From positions 1 through 6,393 of the forward strand of contig JANWHV010000108.1 in NCBI GenBank assembly GCA_025450255.1: a stretch of DNA of 6,393 nucleotides. Reading direction: 5' to 3'. How positions within the stretch are numbered: the first letter of the stretch is position 1; each line of letters opens with the position of its first letter. This document shows, piece after piece, positions 1-6,393 of the stretch. The position numbers and the translations under genes are program-made. The notes beneath the pieces are model-generated. The model searched no databases. It was given only the letters and a program-made list of their open reading frames with translations, and was not told the origin of the DNA. The DNA is from Chloroflexota bacterium (GTDB taxonomy: Bacteria > Chloroflexota > UBA5177 > JANWHV01).

Positions 1-634
1 CGCGGTGCTTCACCGCCTCCAGCACCTCGATCGGATCCTCGCCCGCCAGGATGGCGTTGGAGGGATCGTAGTTGACACCGAACCAGGGTGAATCGATGGC
101 CTCCACGATTTGCCGGAACACCACGAGGTGCTGCGCGAACTCGGGATGCGTCCAATAGTTGTCTTTATAGTGGTTCTCCAGCGCCAGAATCACGCCGCGT
201 TCCTCGGCGTAGGGGAGCAGCGCCCGGATACAGGAAACGACCAGATCAACGCCCTCGTCGATCCCGATCCCCGGCCGCCGTTGGCCGGACAGCACGCGGC
301 AGGTGCGCGGCGCGGGCGAGTCGAACGCGGCAACCAGGTCGATCATCGCGCGCATGCGGGTGATTTCGCGCGTTTGCGCTTCGAGGTCGCGCTGCGTGAA
401 GTCGGGCGAGGCGCAGAGCATGGGCATCTGGAACCGCTCGCGCGCCATGGCGTCTCGTACCTGCCGGATGTACGCGCGATCCTCGAGGTCGAGCAAGAAG
501 CCCGGATACAGCTCGAGCCCGTCCACGCCGAGTGTCGCCGCCTGAGCGATCCAGTCGAACACGGACATGGTGCGGTGGACGCACAACTTGTCCATGTAGC
601 ATTTGGGGAAGGCCGCGATACCAGCCGGTGTCAT
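1..634 (-). CDS. Sugar phosphate isomerase/epimerase, TIM-barrel (partial, 3' end beyond window)
   Basis: The frame is open from an ATG at 634 to the left edge, giving 211 residues without a C-terminus. It matches the xylose isomerase-like TIM-barrel family (AP endonuclease family 2 fold), whose members isomerise or epimerise sugars and sugar acids using a divalent metal. Visible landmarks are the N-terminal FPKCYMDKLC (residues 9-18), MSVFDWI (23-29), GLELYPGF (39-46, with Glu41), RVLSGQRRP (113-121), ALENHYKD (151-158, with Glu153) and NYDPSN (188-193, with Asp190). The two Glu and the Asp are candidate metal ligands. No Shine-Dalgarno precedes the start. The ATG overlaps a TGA as ATGA, so translation is probably coupled to what lies upstream. 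The exact substrate cannot be told. Pairing with the upstream zinc dehydrogenase suggests carbohydrate or polyol catabolism (inference). The family call is strong; the start fits the family's usual N-terminus. Confidence 0.9.
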   Translation of the reverse strand, partial: MTPAGIAAFPKCYMDKLCVHRTMSVFDWIAQAATLGVDGLELYPGFLLDLEDRAYIRQVRDAMARERFQMPMLCASPDFTQRDLEAQTREITRMRAMIDLVAAFDSPAPRTCRVLSGQRRPGIGIDEGVDLVVSCIRALLPYAEERGVILALENHYKDNYWTHPEFAQHLVVFRQIVEAIDSPWFGVNYDPSNAILAGEDPIEVLEAVKHR

Positions 635-684
635 GGCGCCGGCACGGCGCTGGCAATCTCGCGCCGATCCATGGCGGCCCTCAT
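631..684 (-). CDS. Possible 17-codon minigene between dehydrogenase and isomerase, copy of the dehydrogenase C-terminus
   Basis: An ATG at 684-682 overlaps the dehydrogenase TGA (683-681) as ATGA. Its frame runs 17 codons to a TGA at 633-631, which overlaps the isomerase ATG as a second ATGA. The peptide is MRAAMDRREIASAVPAP. Its last 15 residues mirror the dehydrogenase tail AAMDRREIAKAVLVP, because the segment is a tandem copy of that gene end. No Shine-Dalgarno is visible, so expression would rely on termination-reinitiation by ribosomes leaving the dehydrogenase. I think it more likely a by-product of the duplication that may serve as a translational relay than a functional peptide. Translation is unproven. 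Confidence 0.25.
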   Translation of the reverse strand: MRAAMDRREIASAVPAP

Positions 685-730
685 GGCACCAGCACGGCCT
701 TGGCAATCTCGCGCCGATCCATGGCGGCAA
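631..730 (-). repeat. Tandem duplication (2 x 50 bp) of the dehydrogenase 3' end
   Basis: Bases 631-680 and 681-730 are two head-to-tail copies of one 50-base unit, with 44 of 50 positions matching. The inner 28 bases (651-678 against 701-728) are identical. The right copy is the true end of the dehydrogenase gene. The left copy lies between that stop codon and the isomerase start. Four of the six differences fall in the last codons of the dehydrogenase tail and two at the outer end. The unit length is 2 modulo 3, which puts the ATG of the first ATGA in frame with the TGA of the second. The divergence argues against a simple assembly duplication. Confidence 0.9.
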
Positions 731-1742
731 ACGCGTCCCGCCAGTCCTCGAGATCGAATTCCCGGATCAGGGGCCGCACATTGATGGTGCCGGATACCAT
801 CAGACGCAGCACGCGCTCCCAGGTATCGTAGGTGTGGCTAAAGGAGCCGCGGAGGGTGACGGCCTTTTGCACCAGCGGATCAAGGCTGAAACCGACCGGC
901 TGCGGACCCCAGCCAATCTTGGTAATCTGGCCGCCTGGCCGCACGATCGCCAGGGCCTGTTTCAAGGTGGCCGAGCTGCCGGAGGCATCGATCACCAGAT
1001 GGGCGCCCAGCCCGTCGCCAAGCTCGTCCAAAATCTCCTCCAGGTTTTCCTGGCCGGCATCGACGCAGCGGGTCGCGCCAAACCCGTAGGCGAGCATCAA
1101 ACGCACGTTGTCCTCGGCCAGTCCCACCACCACCAGGTTGGTGGGAGCCAGCGCCCAGAGCATCTGCGTGCAGAGCAACCCGATCGGACCGGGGCCCAGG
1201 ATCACCACCGTATCGCCTGGCCGTACGCTCGATTGCACCAGCGACGCCGTCGCCGCGTTGCAGCAAGGCTCCGTGACCGCGCCTTCCAGCCACGATATGG
1301 CGGACGGCAGATGGTGCAACAGCGCGGAGCGGACCACGACATATTCGGCGCACGCGCCGTCGACCCCGTAGCCGAAGCCCTGGCGCTGCGGACACAGGTT
1401 ATAGTGGCCGCTCCTGCACAACGTACAGGTGCCGCAGACACGCGCCGCGGTTTCGCTGACCACGCGATTGCCGCGCTGCCAATCCGTCACATCCTCGCCG
1501 ACTTCCCATATCTCACCGCAGAACTCGTGCCCCAGGGTTACCGTCGTGTTTACCGGCCACGACTGCGTGCCATGGAATTGATGCAGATCGCTGCCGCAGG
1601 TGCCCACTGCCTTGACCTTCAGCAGCACCTCGTCGCGGCCCGGCACGGGAACAGGTATATGGCGGATCTCCATGGAGTAGGGCGCGGTCGAGTATTGTAC
1701 GAGGGCACGCATGGTCCGCGGCGGTTCACTGCTGGTTGCCAT
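681..1742 (-). CDS. Zinc-dependent medium-chain dehydrogenase (sorbitol/threonine dehydrogenase-like)
   Basis: This 353-residue protein has the full layout of zinc alcohol/polyol dehydrogenases, which oxidise a secondary alcohol with NAD(P) in the cytoplasm. The catalytic zinc site is Cys49 in TCGSDLHQFHG, then His72-Glu73 in GHEFCGE, with Glu158 in TEPCCNA as a further likely ligand. The structural zinc loop has Cys103, Cys106, Cys109 and Cys117 with spacing C-x2-C-x2-C-x7-C. The nucleotide fold carries GPGPIG at 183-188. The ATG at 1742 has GAGGG about 10 bases upstream. An internal ATG at residue 11 (MRALVQYS) would also fit the family but has no ribosome site. The protein ends AAMDRREIAKAVLVP, and its TGA overlaps an ATG as ATGA. 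Substrate is unknown; sorbitol, L-iditol, threonine or galactitol-like compounds are all possible. The following isomerase gene favours a sugar or polyol. Confidence 0.93.
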   Translation of the reverse strand: MATSSEPPRTMRALVQYSTAPYSMEIRHIPVPVPGRDEVLLKVKAVGTCGSDLHQFHGTQSWPVNTTVTLGHEFCGEIWEVGEDVTDWQRGNRVVSETAARVCGTCTLCRSGHYNLCPQRQGFGYGVDGACAEYVVVRSALLHHLPSAISWLEGAVTEPCCNAATASLVQSSVRPGDTVVILGPGPIGLLCTQMLWALAPTNLVVVGLAEDNVRLMLAYGFGATRCVDAGQENLEEILDELGDGLGAHLVIDASGSSATLKQALAIVRPGGQITKIGWGPQPVGFSLDPLVQKAVTLRGSFSHTYDTWERVLRLMVSGTINVRPLIREFDLEDWRDAFAAMDRREIAKAVLVP

Positions 1743-1859
1743 CGCGAAATCGCCCTCGGCTTTCGCCTATGTTAGCGGGGAGAGATCATTACTACGAGAC
1801 TAGCACAATCCGCGGGCCGGTGGTGATGGAATGTAGTGATAGCGTGCTCGCGTTGGGGC

Positions 1860-1877
1860 CGTGGACCGCGGTCCACG
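1860..1877. promoter_or_regulatory. 18-bp perfect palindrome, candidate operator or REP-like element
   Basis: CGTGGACCGCGGTCCACG reads identically on both strands. A near-copy with two changes, CATGGACCGCAGTCCACG, lies exactly 33 bases away at 1893-1910, about three helical turns. The paired spacing and symmetry suit a dimeric regulator binding on one face of the DNA, upstream of the dehydrogenase start (about 120 and 150 bases). As RNA it could form a 7-bp stem with a CGCG loop, but no T-run follows, so a terminator role is not supported. The alternative is a member of a dispersed extragenic palindrome family. Function is inferred from symmetry only. Confidence 0.45.
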
Positions 1878-1943
1878 CCGAAGCACTGGTGGCATGGACC
1901 GCAGTCCACGGCGAAATACCAAGGGCATCGACCGAGTCAGGCC
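1862..1943. repeat. 33-bp tandem repeat, two clear units plus a degenerate partial third
   Basis: Units begin at 1862, 1895 and 1928, exactly 33 bases apart. Units 1 and 2 share TGGACCGCRGTCCACGSCGAA at their start and differ more in the second half, though both end in GGCA. The third start, TCGACCGAGTC, keeps only part of the palindromic core and then decays. Read on the plus strand the period gives an 11-residue repeat (DRGPRRSTGGM, DRSPRRNTKGI). That frame has no other support as a gene, and the frame effect follows simply from a unit divisible by three. Confidence 0.7.
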
Positions 1944-1963
1944 AATGTTGCGCCGTGAACGCG

Positions 1964-2902
1964 CTAACGGCCCGACCGGGCCGGCTCCTGCAACTCCTCG
2001 GTCCGGATTCGCGTGTAGGTGCGGTATCGTTCAGTGTCGATCAGCCCTTGCTCCAGGGCGCGACGCACGGCGCAACCCGGCTCGTGCAGATGGGTGCAAT
2101 GGGAGAAGCGGCAGGCATCCAGGTACGGTCGCATCTCGGGAAACAGCAGCGGCAACTCCTCGGCATCCAGGTCCCAGAGCGCCAGCTCGCGCAGGCCCGG
2201 CGTATCGGCCAGATAGCCGCCGATGTCCAGGGGAATCAGTTCGGCCACCGTCGTGGTATGCACGCCCTTGCCGGTGGCGGCGCTCACGGCGGCGGACTTG
2301 AGCCGCAGTCCCGGTTGCAAGGCGTTCAGCAGCGTGGATTTACCCACGCCGGATGAGCCGATGACCGTACTGACGCGGCCGGCGAGCAAGGTGCGGAGCC
2401 GGTCGAGACCCTCGCCGGTCCGGCTGCTGCACAGCACCACCTGGTACCCGATGTCGCGGTACGGGTGTATAACGGCCTCGGCTTCTTCACGCGTGCCGAG
2501 ATCGAGCTTGGTGACCAGGATTACCGGGGCAATCTCCGCTTGCTCGGCGGCGAGCAAAAGGCGGTCCAGCCGGGCCAGGTTCAGCGAGGGCTCGCGCAGG
2601 GCCATGGCCAGAACCACCAGGTCGAGGTTCGCGGCCATCACGTGTTTGAGTCCCGTGCCGCCGGCGGCAGCGCGCGCCAGCTCGTTCCGGCGTGGGTTGA
2701 TGCGCTCGATCACGCCCTCGGTCTCGGAGATGCGCCGCGCGATAATATGGTCGCCGACCACGACCGGGTTTTTGACCGTCCGCCGCCCTTGCTTAAAGCG
2801 GCCTGGCAGCGAGCAAACGATCGTTTGCTTTCCTGTCCGCACGGTATGGAAGCCGCTCTGCGAGCGAATCACAAGGCCCTCTATGGTGTCCGTGTCGGTC
2901 AT
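1964..2902 (-). CDS. rsgA: RsgA, small ribosomal subunit-dependent GTPase A
   Basis: RsgA is a circularly permuted GTPase that acts late in 30S subunit assembly, with GTP hydrolysis stimulated by the subunit. From the chosen start it has 312 residues, close to the usual family length. An OB-fold-like N-terminal part covers about 1-75. The permuted GTPase motifs follow in order: TKLD (G4, 131-134), GSSGVGKST (G1, 182-190), GKGVHTTT (G2 region, 211-218) and DTPG (G3, 233-236). The C-terminal zinc motif CRFSHCTHLHEPGC gives Cys264, Cys269, His271 and Cys277. No key residue is missing. The frame also opens at a TTG at 2935, but that would add 11 residues without a ribosome site. The ATG at 2902 has GGAGAG close upstream and gives the normal N-terminus. 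It lies 90 bases after the transglutaminase stop, so it may share that transcript or use its own promoter. Confidence 0.97.
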   Translation of the reverse strand: MTDTDTIEGLVIRSQSGFHTVRTGKQTIVCSLPGRFKQGRRTVKNPVVVGDHIIARRISETEGVIERINPRRNELARAAAGGTGLKHVMAANLDLVVLAMALREPSLNLARLDRLLLAAEQAEIAPVILVTKLDLGTREEAEAVIHPYRDIGYQVVLCSSRTGEGLDRLRTLLAGRVSTVIGSSGVGKSTLLNALQPGLRLKSAAVSAATGKGVHTTTVAELIPLDIGGYLADTPGLRELALWDLDAEELPLLFPEMRPYLDACRFSHCTHLHEPGCAVRRALEQGLIDTERYRTYTRIRTEELQEPARSGR

Positions 2903-2905
2903 AGG

Positions 2906-2911
2906 CTCTCC
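2906..2911 (-). promoter_or_regulatory. Ribosome binding site of rsgA
   Basis: GGAGAG lies three bases before the ATG at 2902 (five bases if only GGAG is counted). It decides the rsgA start in favour of 2902 over the upstream TTG at 2935, which has no such motif. Confidence 0.7.
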
Positions 2912-2973
2912 GAGGATGGCGCCATGCTGAATCAAGCGCGCTGTGCAACCGGCGAGTTGCTTCGCTGGTGTGC

Positions 2974-2979
2974 ATTGTA
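2974..2979 (-). promoter_or_regulatory. Possible -10 element upstream of rsgA
   Basis: On the minus strand the gap holds TTACAAT, whose TACAAT matches a sigma-70 -10 box at five of six positions. It lies about 70 bases before the rsgA ATG. No good -35 hexamer is seen at 16-18 bases, where the transglutaminase stop codon falls. The leader between it and the gene has a weak 5-bp stem, GCAAC/GTTGC, at 2945-2960. The call rests on a single hexamer. Confidence 0.3.
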
Positions 2980-2992
2980 ACCCAGGGGTGCT

Positions 2993-5170
2993 TTAGCGTA
3001 GGTGGAGGCGCCGGGCCAGCCAGCGCCGGCGCAGCCTGCGCAGCGCCAGGGCCGCCTCCCGTACATCCATTATCGTGGCCGGCCGGTCGCCGTACCTTGC
3101 CGCGACGTAGAGATCGGTGATGCGCGTGACATCCTTGTATTCGGCCGCTGAGCGTCCGGCAAAGAGCCGCGCGAACTCGTGCGGCGTCTGCGACGGCAGG
3201 GGCCGGGGGGCCAGCCAGCGCGCGCTCGCGCACATGGCGCGGTAGATGCCGCCGATGGTGCCTGCCTCCTTGCGCATCAGCACGATCGTGCCGCCGATCA
3301 GGCCGGCTAGCAGGAGCACAAGCCCGGCCAGGGTATAGGGCGCGCCGCCACTCGGCGGCGTGCGCCGGCGCGTGTTCGGTACGGCAGACGTCGCCGCTGG
3401 GGAGGGCGCGGGCCGGCGCGCGGGGTTTGTGGTCGGTGAGGGCCGCGCCGGAGCGACGGCTGTTTGCGTCACCCCGGCGGTAAACCCTGGGGTCGGCTCG
3501 AACGGCACCCAGCCGGTGCCGGCGAAAAAGATCTCTGGCCAGGTATGGGCATCCTTGCCCGTTACCTGGTAGGCGCCGTTCACCAACGTACCCGTGACGT
3601 AGCCGCCCGCGACGCGCGCCGGCAACCCGGCCGCGCGCGCCAGCACGGCCATGGCGGAGGCGAAGTGTACGCAGTAGCCGCGGCGGCTGTCGAACAGGAA
3701 GTAGCTCAGCGGATCCTGGCCGATAGGCGGGGCGCCAACTTCCGTGTCGTACGTGAAGCGGCTGCTTCGCAAATATGTCTCGATGTTCTTCGCGGCCGCG
3801 AATGGCGACGGCGCGTTTTTGGTCAGGCCGGCGGCGAGCGTGCTGATACGCGGATCCATATTGTCCGGCAGCACGCTGAACAGCGGGTCGGCGGCTGGGC
3901 CGGCGGCGTTTGGACGCGGCTCCGCGTAGGGTAGCTCGGCCGTCACGTCGTAGACGCTCCCGGCGCTCAACGGCCCGTCGTCAAATACCGTCGCCGGCTC
4001 GCCGCCGGACGCCGTGGACGCGTAGCTTTCGCGGGTGGTCAAGCTCCATGCGATTGGGCGGCCCGGCGAAAAAAGCAGGCCATCGGCGGGCTGCACGACC
4101 GACACCGTTACCTTGAGCCGGTGGTTGGGATGACGCGGCACGTTCGCCGGCGCCTCGGCGGCGGCGGGAACCACCTGGTAGCCCACCGCCGACACTTGCC
4201 AGCCCTGGTCGTGATACGCATCGTACGTCTGGCCTCGCCAATACGGGCGCACGCCGGCCGGTACGCCGTGAATGAGCATAATCACGCCGGGATACGGGCG
4301 GAACGGCCCTCCCAGGTTCAGGGTGGCGCCAAACCCCGCCGAGGAAAGGGTGGGGCCGCCATTCTTGGCGATCAAATGGAGTGGATCTTTCAGGGAAGGC
4401 TCGAGTCGCGTCCACATCTGGTTCGCCCATTTGCTGAATGAGGGACTTGAGGGAAGTGGGTTTGCCCAGGCCACGGGGACGATCAACAACATGGCGGCGA
4501 TGCCGCCCAGCAGTGAGTTGACGGCCGACAGACGGGGGCGCAAGGGTTCGGCCTGCCGCGCGGCGCGTACCAGCCGGCCGGACCATGTGTGCCAGAGCAC
4601 CAGGGCGAGCGCCAGTAGCATGAACGGCAAGAACCAGGTTTCCGCCGATGCGATCACGTCGGCCGCGGCCAGCAGCGTGGCGGCCGCCATGATCACCGCC
4701 GACCACACATACCCGGCGCGCAGCGTCAGCCAGAGAACACCCCAGGTCAACTCCCAGGTGAGCAGGCCAAGCAACAACAGCAACGTCCAGCCGCTGCTAT
4801 GGCGGCCAATGGTGATCACCTCGTCATGCCAGGGCGCCCACGCCGGCATGGTGAATGAGAGCACGCCGTCCGGTAGGGAACTGAGTGACTGCGCGAGCGC
4901 GATTGGCCCGTCGGCGAAGTGCACCGCGGCGACGACACCCACGGCTTGCACGATGAGCCAGCAGGCCCAGTCGGAGAACGGCGAGACGATCAGCGGGACG
5001 GATACCAAGGCGGCGGCAAGGCTGAGCAATATCAGGGCCCTGGCGTTTCCGGCCAGAAAGAGCGTGCCGATGGCCTGTACCGACAGCACGAGCAGACCGA
5101 CGGTCAGCGCATAGGCCACGATGAAGCGGAGCACGGTGAAGGGGTTGAACGATACGTTCGTGGCAGGCAT
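2993..5170 (-). CDS. TgpA-like membrane transglutaminase (DUF3488/transglutaminase core/DUF4129-like tail)
   Basis: This 725-residue membrane protein starts with about seven hydrophobic segments between residues 13 and 236 (the DUF3488-type region). A large extracytoplasmic part follows, then a Pro/Ala/Thr-rich linker (565-608), one more membrane segment (about 611-632) and a cytoplasmic DUF4129-like tail ([12 protein letters not shown] to LRRLRRRW, about 659-717). The transglutaminase core is clear: [20 protein letters not shown] with Cys500, DAHTWPEIF with His542, and [10 protein letters not shown] with Glu558 where many relatives have the triad Asp. Topology puts the catalytic domain outside the membrane, in line with Pseudomonas TgpA. 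The reaction in this group is unsettled: cross-linking, amidase or protease activity on envelope protein or peptidoglycan-linked substrates. The ATG at 5170 is one base after the DUF58 stop, so the two are coupled. No Shine-Dalgarno was found. Confidence 0.93.
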   Translation of the reverse strand: MPATNVSFNPFTVLRFIVAYALTVGLLVLSVQAIGTLFLAGNARALILLSLAAALVSVPLIVSPFSDWACWLIVQAVGVVAAVHFADGPIALAQSLSSLPDGVLSFTMPAWAPWHDEVITIGRHSSGWTLLLLLGLLTWELTWGVLWLTLRAGYVWSAVIMAAATLLAAADVIASAETWFLPFMLLALALVLWHTWSGRLVRAARQAEPLRPRLSAVNSLLGGIAAMLLIVPVAWANPLPSSPSFSKWANQMWTRLEPSLKDPLHLIAKNGGPTLSSAGFGATLNLGGPFRPYPGVIMLIHGVPAGVRPYWRGQTYDAYHDQGWQVSAVGYQVVPAAAEAPANVPRHPNHRLKVTVSVVQPADGLLFSPGRPIAWSLTTRESYASTASGGEPATVFDDGPLSAGSVYDVTAELPYAEPRPNAAGPAADPLFSVLPDNMDPRISTLAAGLTKNAPSPFAAAKNIETYLRSSRFTYDTEVGAPPIGQDPLSYFLFDSRRGYCVHFASAMAVLARAAGLPARVAGGYVTGTLVNGAYQVTGKDAHTWPEIFFAGTGWVPFEPTPGFTAGVTQTAVAPARPSPTTNPARRPAPSPAATSAVPNTRRRTPPSGGAPYTLAGLVLLLAGLIGGTIVLMRKEAGTIGGIYRAMCASARWLAPRPLPSQTPHEFARLFAGRSAAEYKDVTRITDLYVAARYGDRPATIMDVREAALALRRLRRRWLARRLHLR

Positions 5171-5171
5171 G

Positions 5172-6344
5172 TCAGGTAGCCCAGGTCGTGTGTCGATACG
5201 CCTGGATACCGCCAGCGCGCAGGTTCACCGCCTGGGCATCGAGCGCGCCACCGCGCTCGGAGTCGGGCGTATCGAGCAGTATGCAGATCACATTGCCTCC
5301 TGCCTGGGCCAGAATGGGGAGCGAGGCGCTCCAGCGTGTGTTGGCCCACGGCGTGAGCACGATGATGGTGCTCCGTTTGGTGCCGAATGTCGAGCGCAAT
5401 GCGCGCAGGCCGTGCTCGACGTCGCCATCGCCAGGCACGATCACCGCGAGCGCCCCGAGCAGGCGATCCGTCTGCTCACGGCGGGAATCCGGTTTGACCA
5501 GTGTACCGGCGCCGATGGCCAGCAGACCGGTGGCAACCCACGACGGCAGGCGCTCGCGCACCAGATGGCTGGCGGCGCCAATCAACAACTCGGCGCTGTC
5601 CCCTTCGAAATCGCCGTACTGCACGCCCGCGTCGAGATCGAGGACCACCCAGACGTGGGCGGCCGGCTCGCCCTCCGGCTCCTTCACCATCAGGGCATCG
5701 TGGCGGGCGGTGGAGAGCCAATGGATGCGCGACGGCGAATCACCCGCCCGGTACGGGCGCACTTCGCGCACGGTGGCGGCCGGCTGCGGGCTCGGCCGGC
5801 CGCGCGGGCTTATGCCGCGCCCGAGCAGTGGGGGTAGCTGCAAGCCTGGGAGCGGGATTGGCCGCGGGCCAACGGTAATCGTGTCCGTGCCGGCGCGCAC
5901 GCGGGTGCGCTCGAAGAAACCAAACGGATCGCCGACGTGCAGTACCGAGCCGCCCGCTGCCCAGCGCCCGCGTTGTGGGCAGGGGAGGGCAACGTCCAGG
6001 CGGCGCTGCCCTCGCCACGGCAGCGCCACAAGCTGGCCCTCCACCGGTAGGGTGGAGAACCCCAGCGGCCGTAGCAACGTCCACACCACGGGCCAGAGGC
6101 CGCGATTGCGCACCGTGTAGGTGACAACCAGGGCCTCACCGGCGGTAATGGCGCGGCCTCTTGGCTTCCCTTCAGCCGTGAGCGCCAGCGCGGTCGCGAC
6201 GGTGGCGATCAGACAGACGGCGAGCAGCGCCAGCAGGCCGATTCCCACGCGCTGCAGCAGGTGCCAGCCCGATGCGTAGCCCGCTGCCAGCACGATAATG
6301 CTCAATGCCGCCGGCCATGACCAGCGCCCGCCCAGCGAGGTCAT
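5172..6344 (-). CDS. DUF58 domain protein, membrane-anchored
   Basis: The 390-residue protein starts with two hydrophobic segments (about 9-30 and 34-55). A beta-rich stretch follows with [10 protein letters not shown] (72-82) and [10 protein letters not shown] (136-145), then the DUF58 signature [19 protein letters not shown] (198-216) leading to VKEPE (220-224). The C-terminal half resembles a von Willebrand A-like fold, beginning at VVLDLDAG (233-240). Its metal site is degenerate, with Asp-Leu-Asp-Ala-Gly where DxSxS is expected. DUF58 proteins have no settled biochemical role; they usually sit with MoxR-type AAA+ ATPases and, as here, TgpA-like transglutaminases. The ATG at 6344 overlaps the upstream TGA as ATGA, and the stop is one base before the transglutaminase ATG, so this is the middle of a coupled operon. 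The cytoplasmic placement of the C-terminal part is inferred from the two helices. Confidence 0.92.
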   Translation of the reverse strand: MTSLGGRWSWPAALSIIVLAAGYASGWHLLQRVGIGLLALLAVCLIATVATALALTAEGKPRGRAITAGEALVVTYTVRNRGLWPVVWTLLRPLGFSTLPVEGQLVALPWRGQRRLDVALPCPQRGRWAAGGSVLHVGDPFGFFERTRVRAGTDTITVGPRPIPLPGLQLPPLLGRGISPRGRPSPQPAATVREVRPYRAGDSPSRIHWLSTARHDALMVKEPEGEPAAHVWVVLDLDAGVQYGDFEGDSAELLIGAASHLVRERLPSWVATGLLAIGAGTLVKPDSRREQTDRLLGALAVIVPGDGDVEHGLRALRSTFGTKRSTIIVLTPWANTRWSASLPILAQAGGNVICILLDTPDSERGGALDAQAVNLRAGGIQAYRHTTWAT

Positions 6345-6393
6345 CGGGCCCAGCCTGCCTCGACCACGACGCCCAGCTTGCCATGCGTCACAG
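6341..6393 (-). CDS. C-terminal tail of an unidentified upstream gene (partial)
   Basis: Seventeen codons are open from the right edge to a TGA at 6343-6341, ending [15 protein letters not shown]. The TGA overlaps the DUF58 ATG as ATGA, the usual spacing of coupled genes, which is the main reason to believe the frame. In related clusters the gene before DUF58 is often a MoxR-type AAA+ ATPase or another envelope gene. The tail is too short to recognise either, so no product is assigned. Confidence 0.4.
   Translation of the reverse strand, partial: VTHGKLGVVVEAGWAR

Larger units (their letters stand above)
1743..1963. other. 221-bp intergenic region between rsgA and the dehydrogenase
   Basis: This gap separates the rsgA stop from the dehydrogenase start and should hold the promoter of the dehydrogenase-isomerase pair. 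The rsgA-proximal half carries the 33-base tandem repeat and palindrome described separately. The dehydrogenase-proximal half (1743-1860) is less GC-rich between about 1770 and 1840. I could not assign a convincing -35/-10 pair on the minus strand; TAATGA near 1787-1792 and TAACAT near 1768-1773 are only weak -10-like words. No hairpin followed by a T-run was found, so no intrinsic terminator for rsgA is called. Confidence 0.6.

Noticed and set aside
110..784. 224-codon plus-strand frame opposite the isomerase
   Set aside because: The minus strand carries clear isomerase family motifs across the same bases; the plus frame shows none.
603..1775. 390-codon open frame on the plus strand opposite the dehydrogenase
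   Set aside because: It lies antisense to a gene with complete zinc and cofactor motifs. Its translation has no recognisable domain and is the composition expected of an antisense frame in high-GC DNA.
1860..1911. Rho-independent terminator for rsgA
   Set aside because: A GC-rich stem is possible, but no T-run follows on the minus strand, so an intrinsic terminator is not supported.
1860..1943. CRISPR array
   Set aside because: Only two units and a remnant are present, the period is 33 bases with no separate variable spacers of normal length, and no cas gene is in view.
1861..2301. Plus-strand frame starting with 11-residue repeats (DRGPRRSTGG, DRSPRRNTKG)
   Set aside because: The protein repeat is just the 33-base DNA repeat read in frame. 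The frame then runs antisense through rsgA with low-complexity Arg/Pro/Ala content.
2903..2935. Upstream TTG start for rsgA adding 11 residues
   Set aside because: It has no ribosome site and gives an extension unlike the family, whereas the ATG at 2902 sits right behind GGAGAG.
4272..5114. 280-codon plus-strand frame opposite the transglutaminase membrane region
   Set aside because: It is an antisense shadow of the membrane segments, with a Ser/Thr/Ala-rich translation and no domain.
5121..5837. 238-codon plus-strand frame opposite the DUF58 gene
   Set aside because: It is antisense to the DUF58 signature region, with no family resemblance and no ribosome site considered convincing.

Overview
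The window is about 65% GC by eye and carries a compact, single-direction block: every credible gene reads on the minus strand, so gene order runs from the right edge to the left. No rRNA, tRNA, CRISPR array, transposase or phage gene was seen. The gene set (a DUF58 protein, a membrane transglutaminase of the TgpA type, the GTPase RsgA, a zinc dehydrogenase and a sugar phosphate isomerase/epimerase) looks like ordinary bacterial chromosome. GC content and protein style suggest a Chloroflexota- or Actinomycetota-like bacterium. That is an inference from composition and homology style, not a placement.

Right part (2993-6393): the last 17 codons of an unidentified upstream frame overlap the start of a DUF58 gene by ATGA. 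The DUF58 gene is followed one base later by a 725-residue membrane transglutaminase with a C-terminal DUF4129-like tail. The close junctions indicate one translationally coupled operon. In related clusters DUF58 and TgpA-like proteins occur with MoxR-type AAA+ ATPases and are thought to work at the cell envelope.

Middle part (1743-2992): a 90-base gap with a possible -10 element precedes rsgA, the 30S-assembly GTPase. Its start is best placed at the ATG at 2902, behind a clear GGAGAG. The 221-base gap after rsgA carries a 33-base tandem repeat with an 18-base perfect palindrome in its first unit.

Left part (1-1742): a zinc-dependent medium-chain dehydrogenase is followed by a TIM-barrel sugar phosphate isomerase/epimerase cut by the window edge, probably a small carbohydrate catabolic operon. 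Their junction is the most unusual spot in the window. The last ~50 bases of the dehydrogenase gene are tandemly duplicated, so two ATGA stop/start overlaps lie exactly one repeat apart and enclose a 17-codon reading frame that re-encodes the dehydrogenase C-terminus. I found no wholly new multi-gene system; this junction and the palindromic 33-base repeat are the two observations that known features do not explain.
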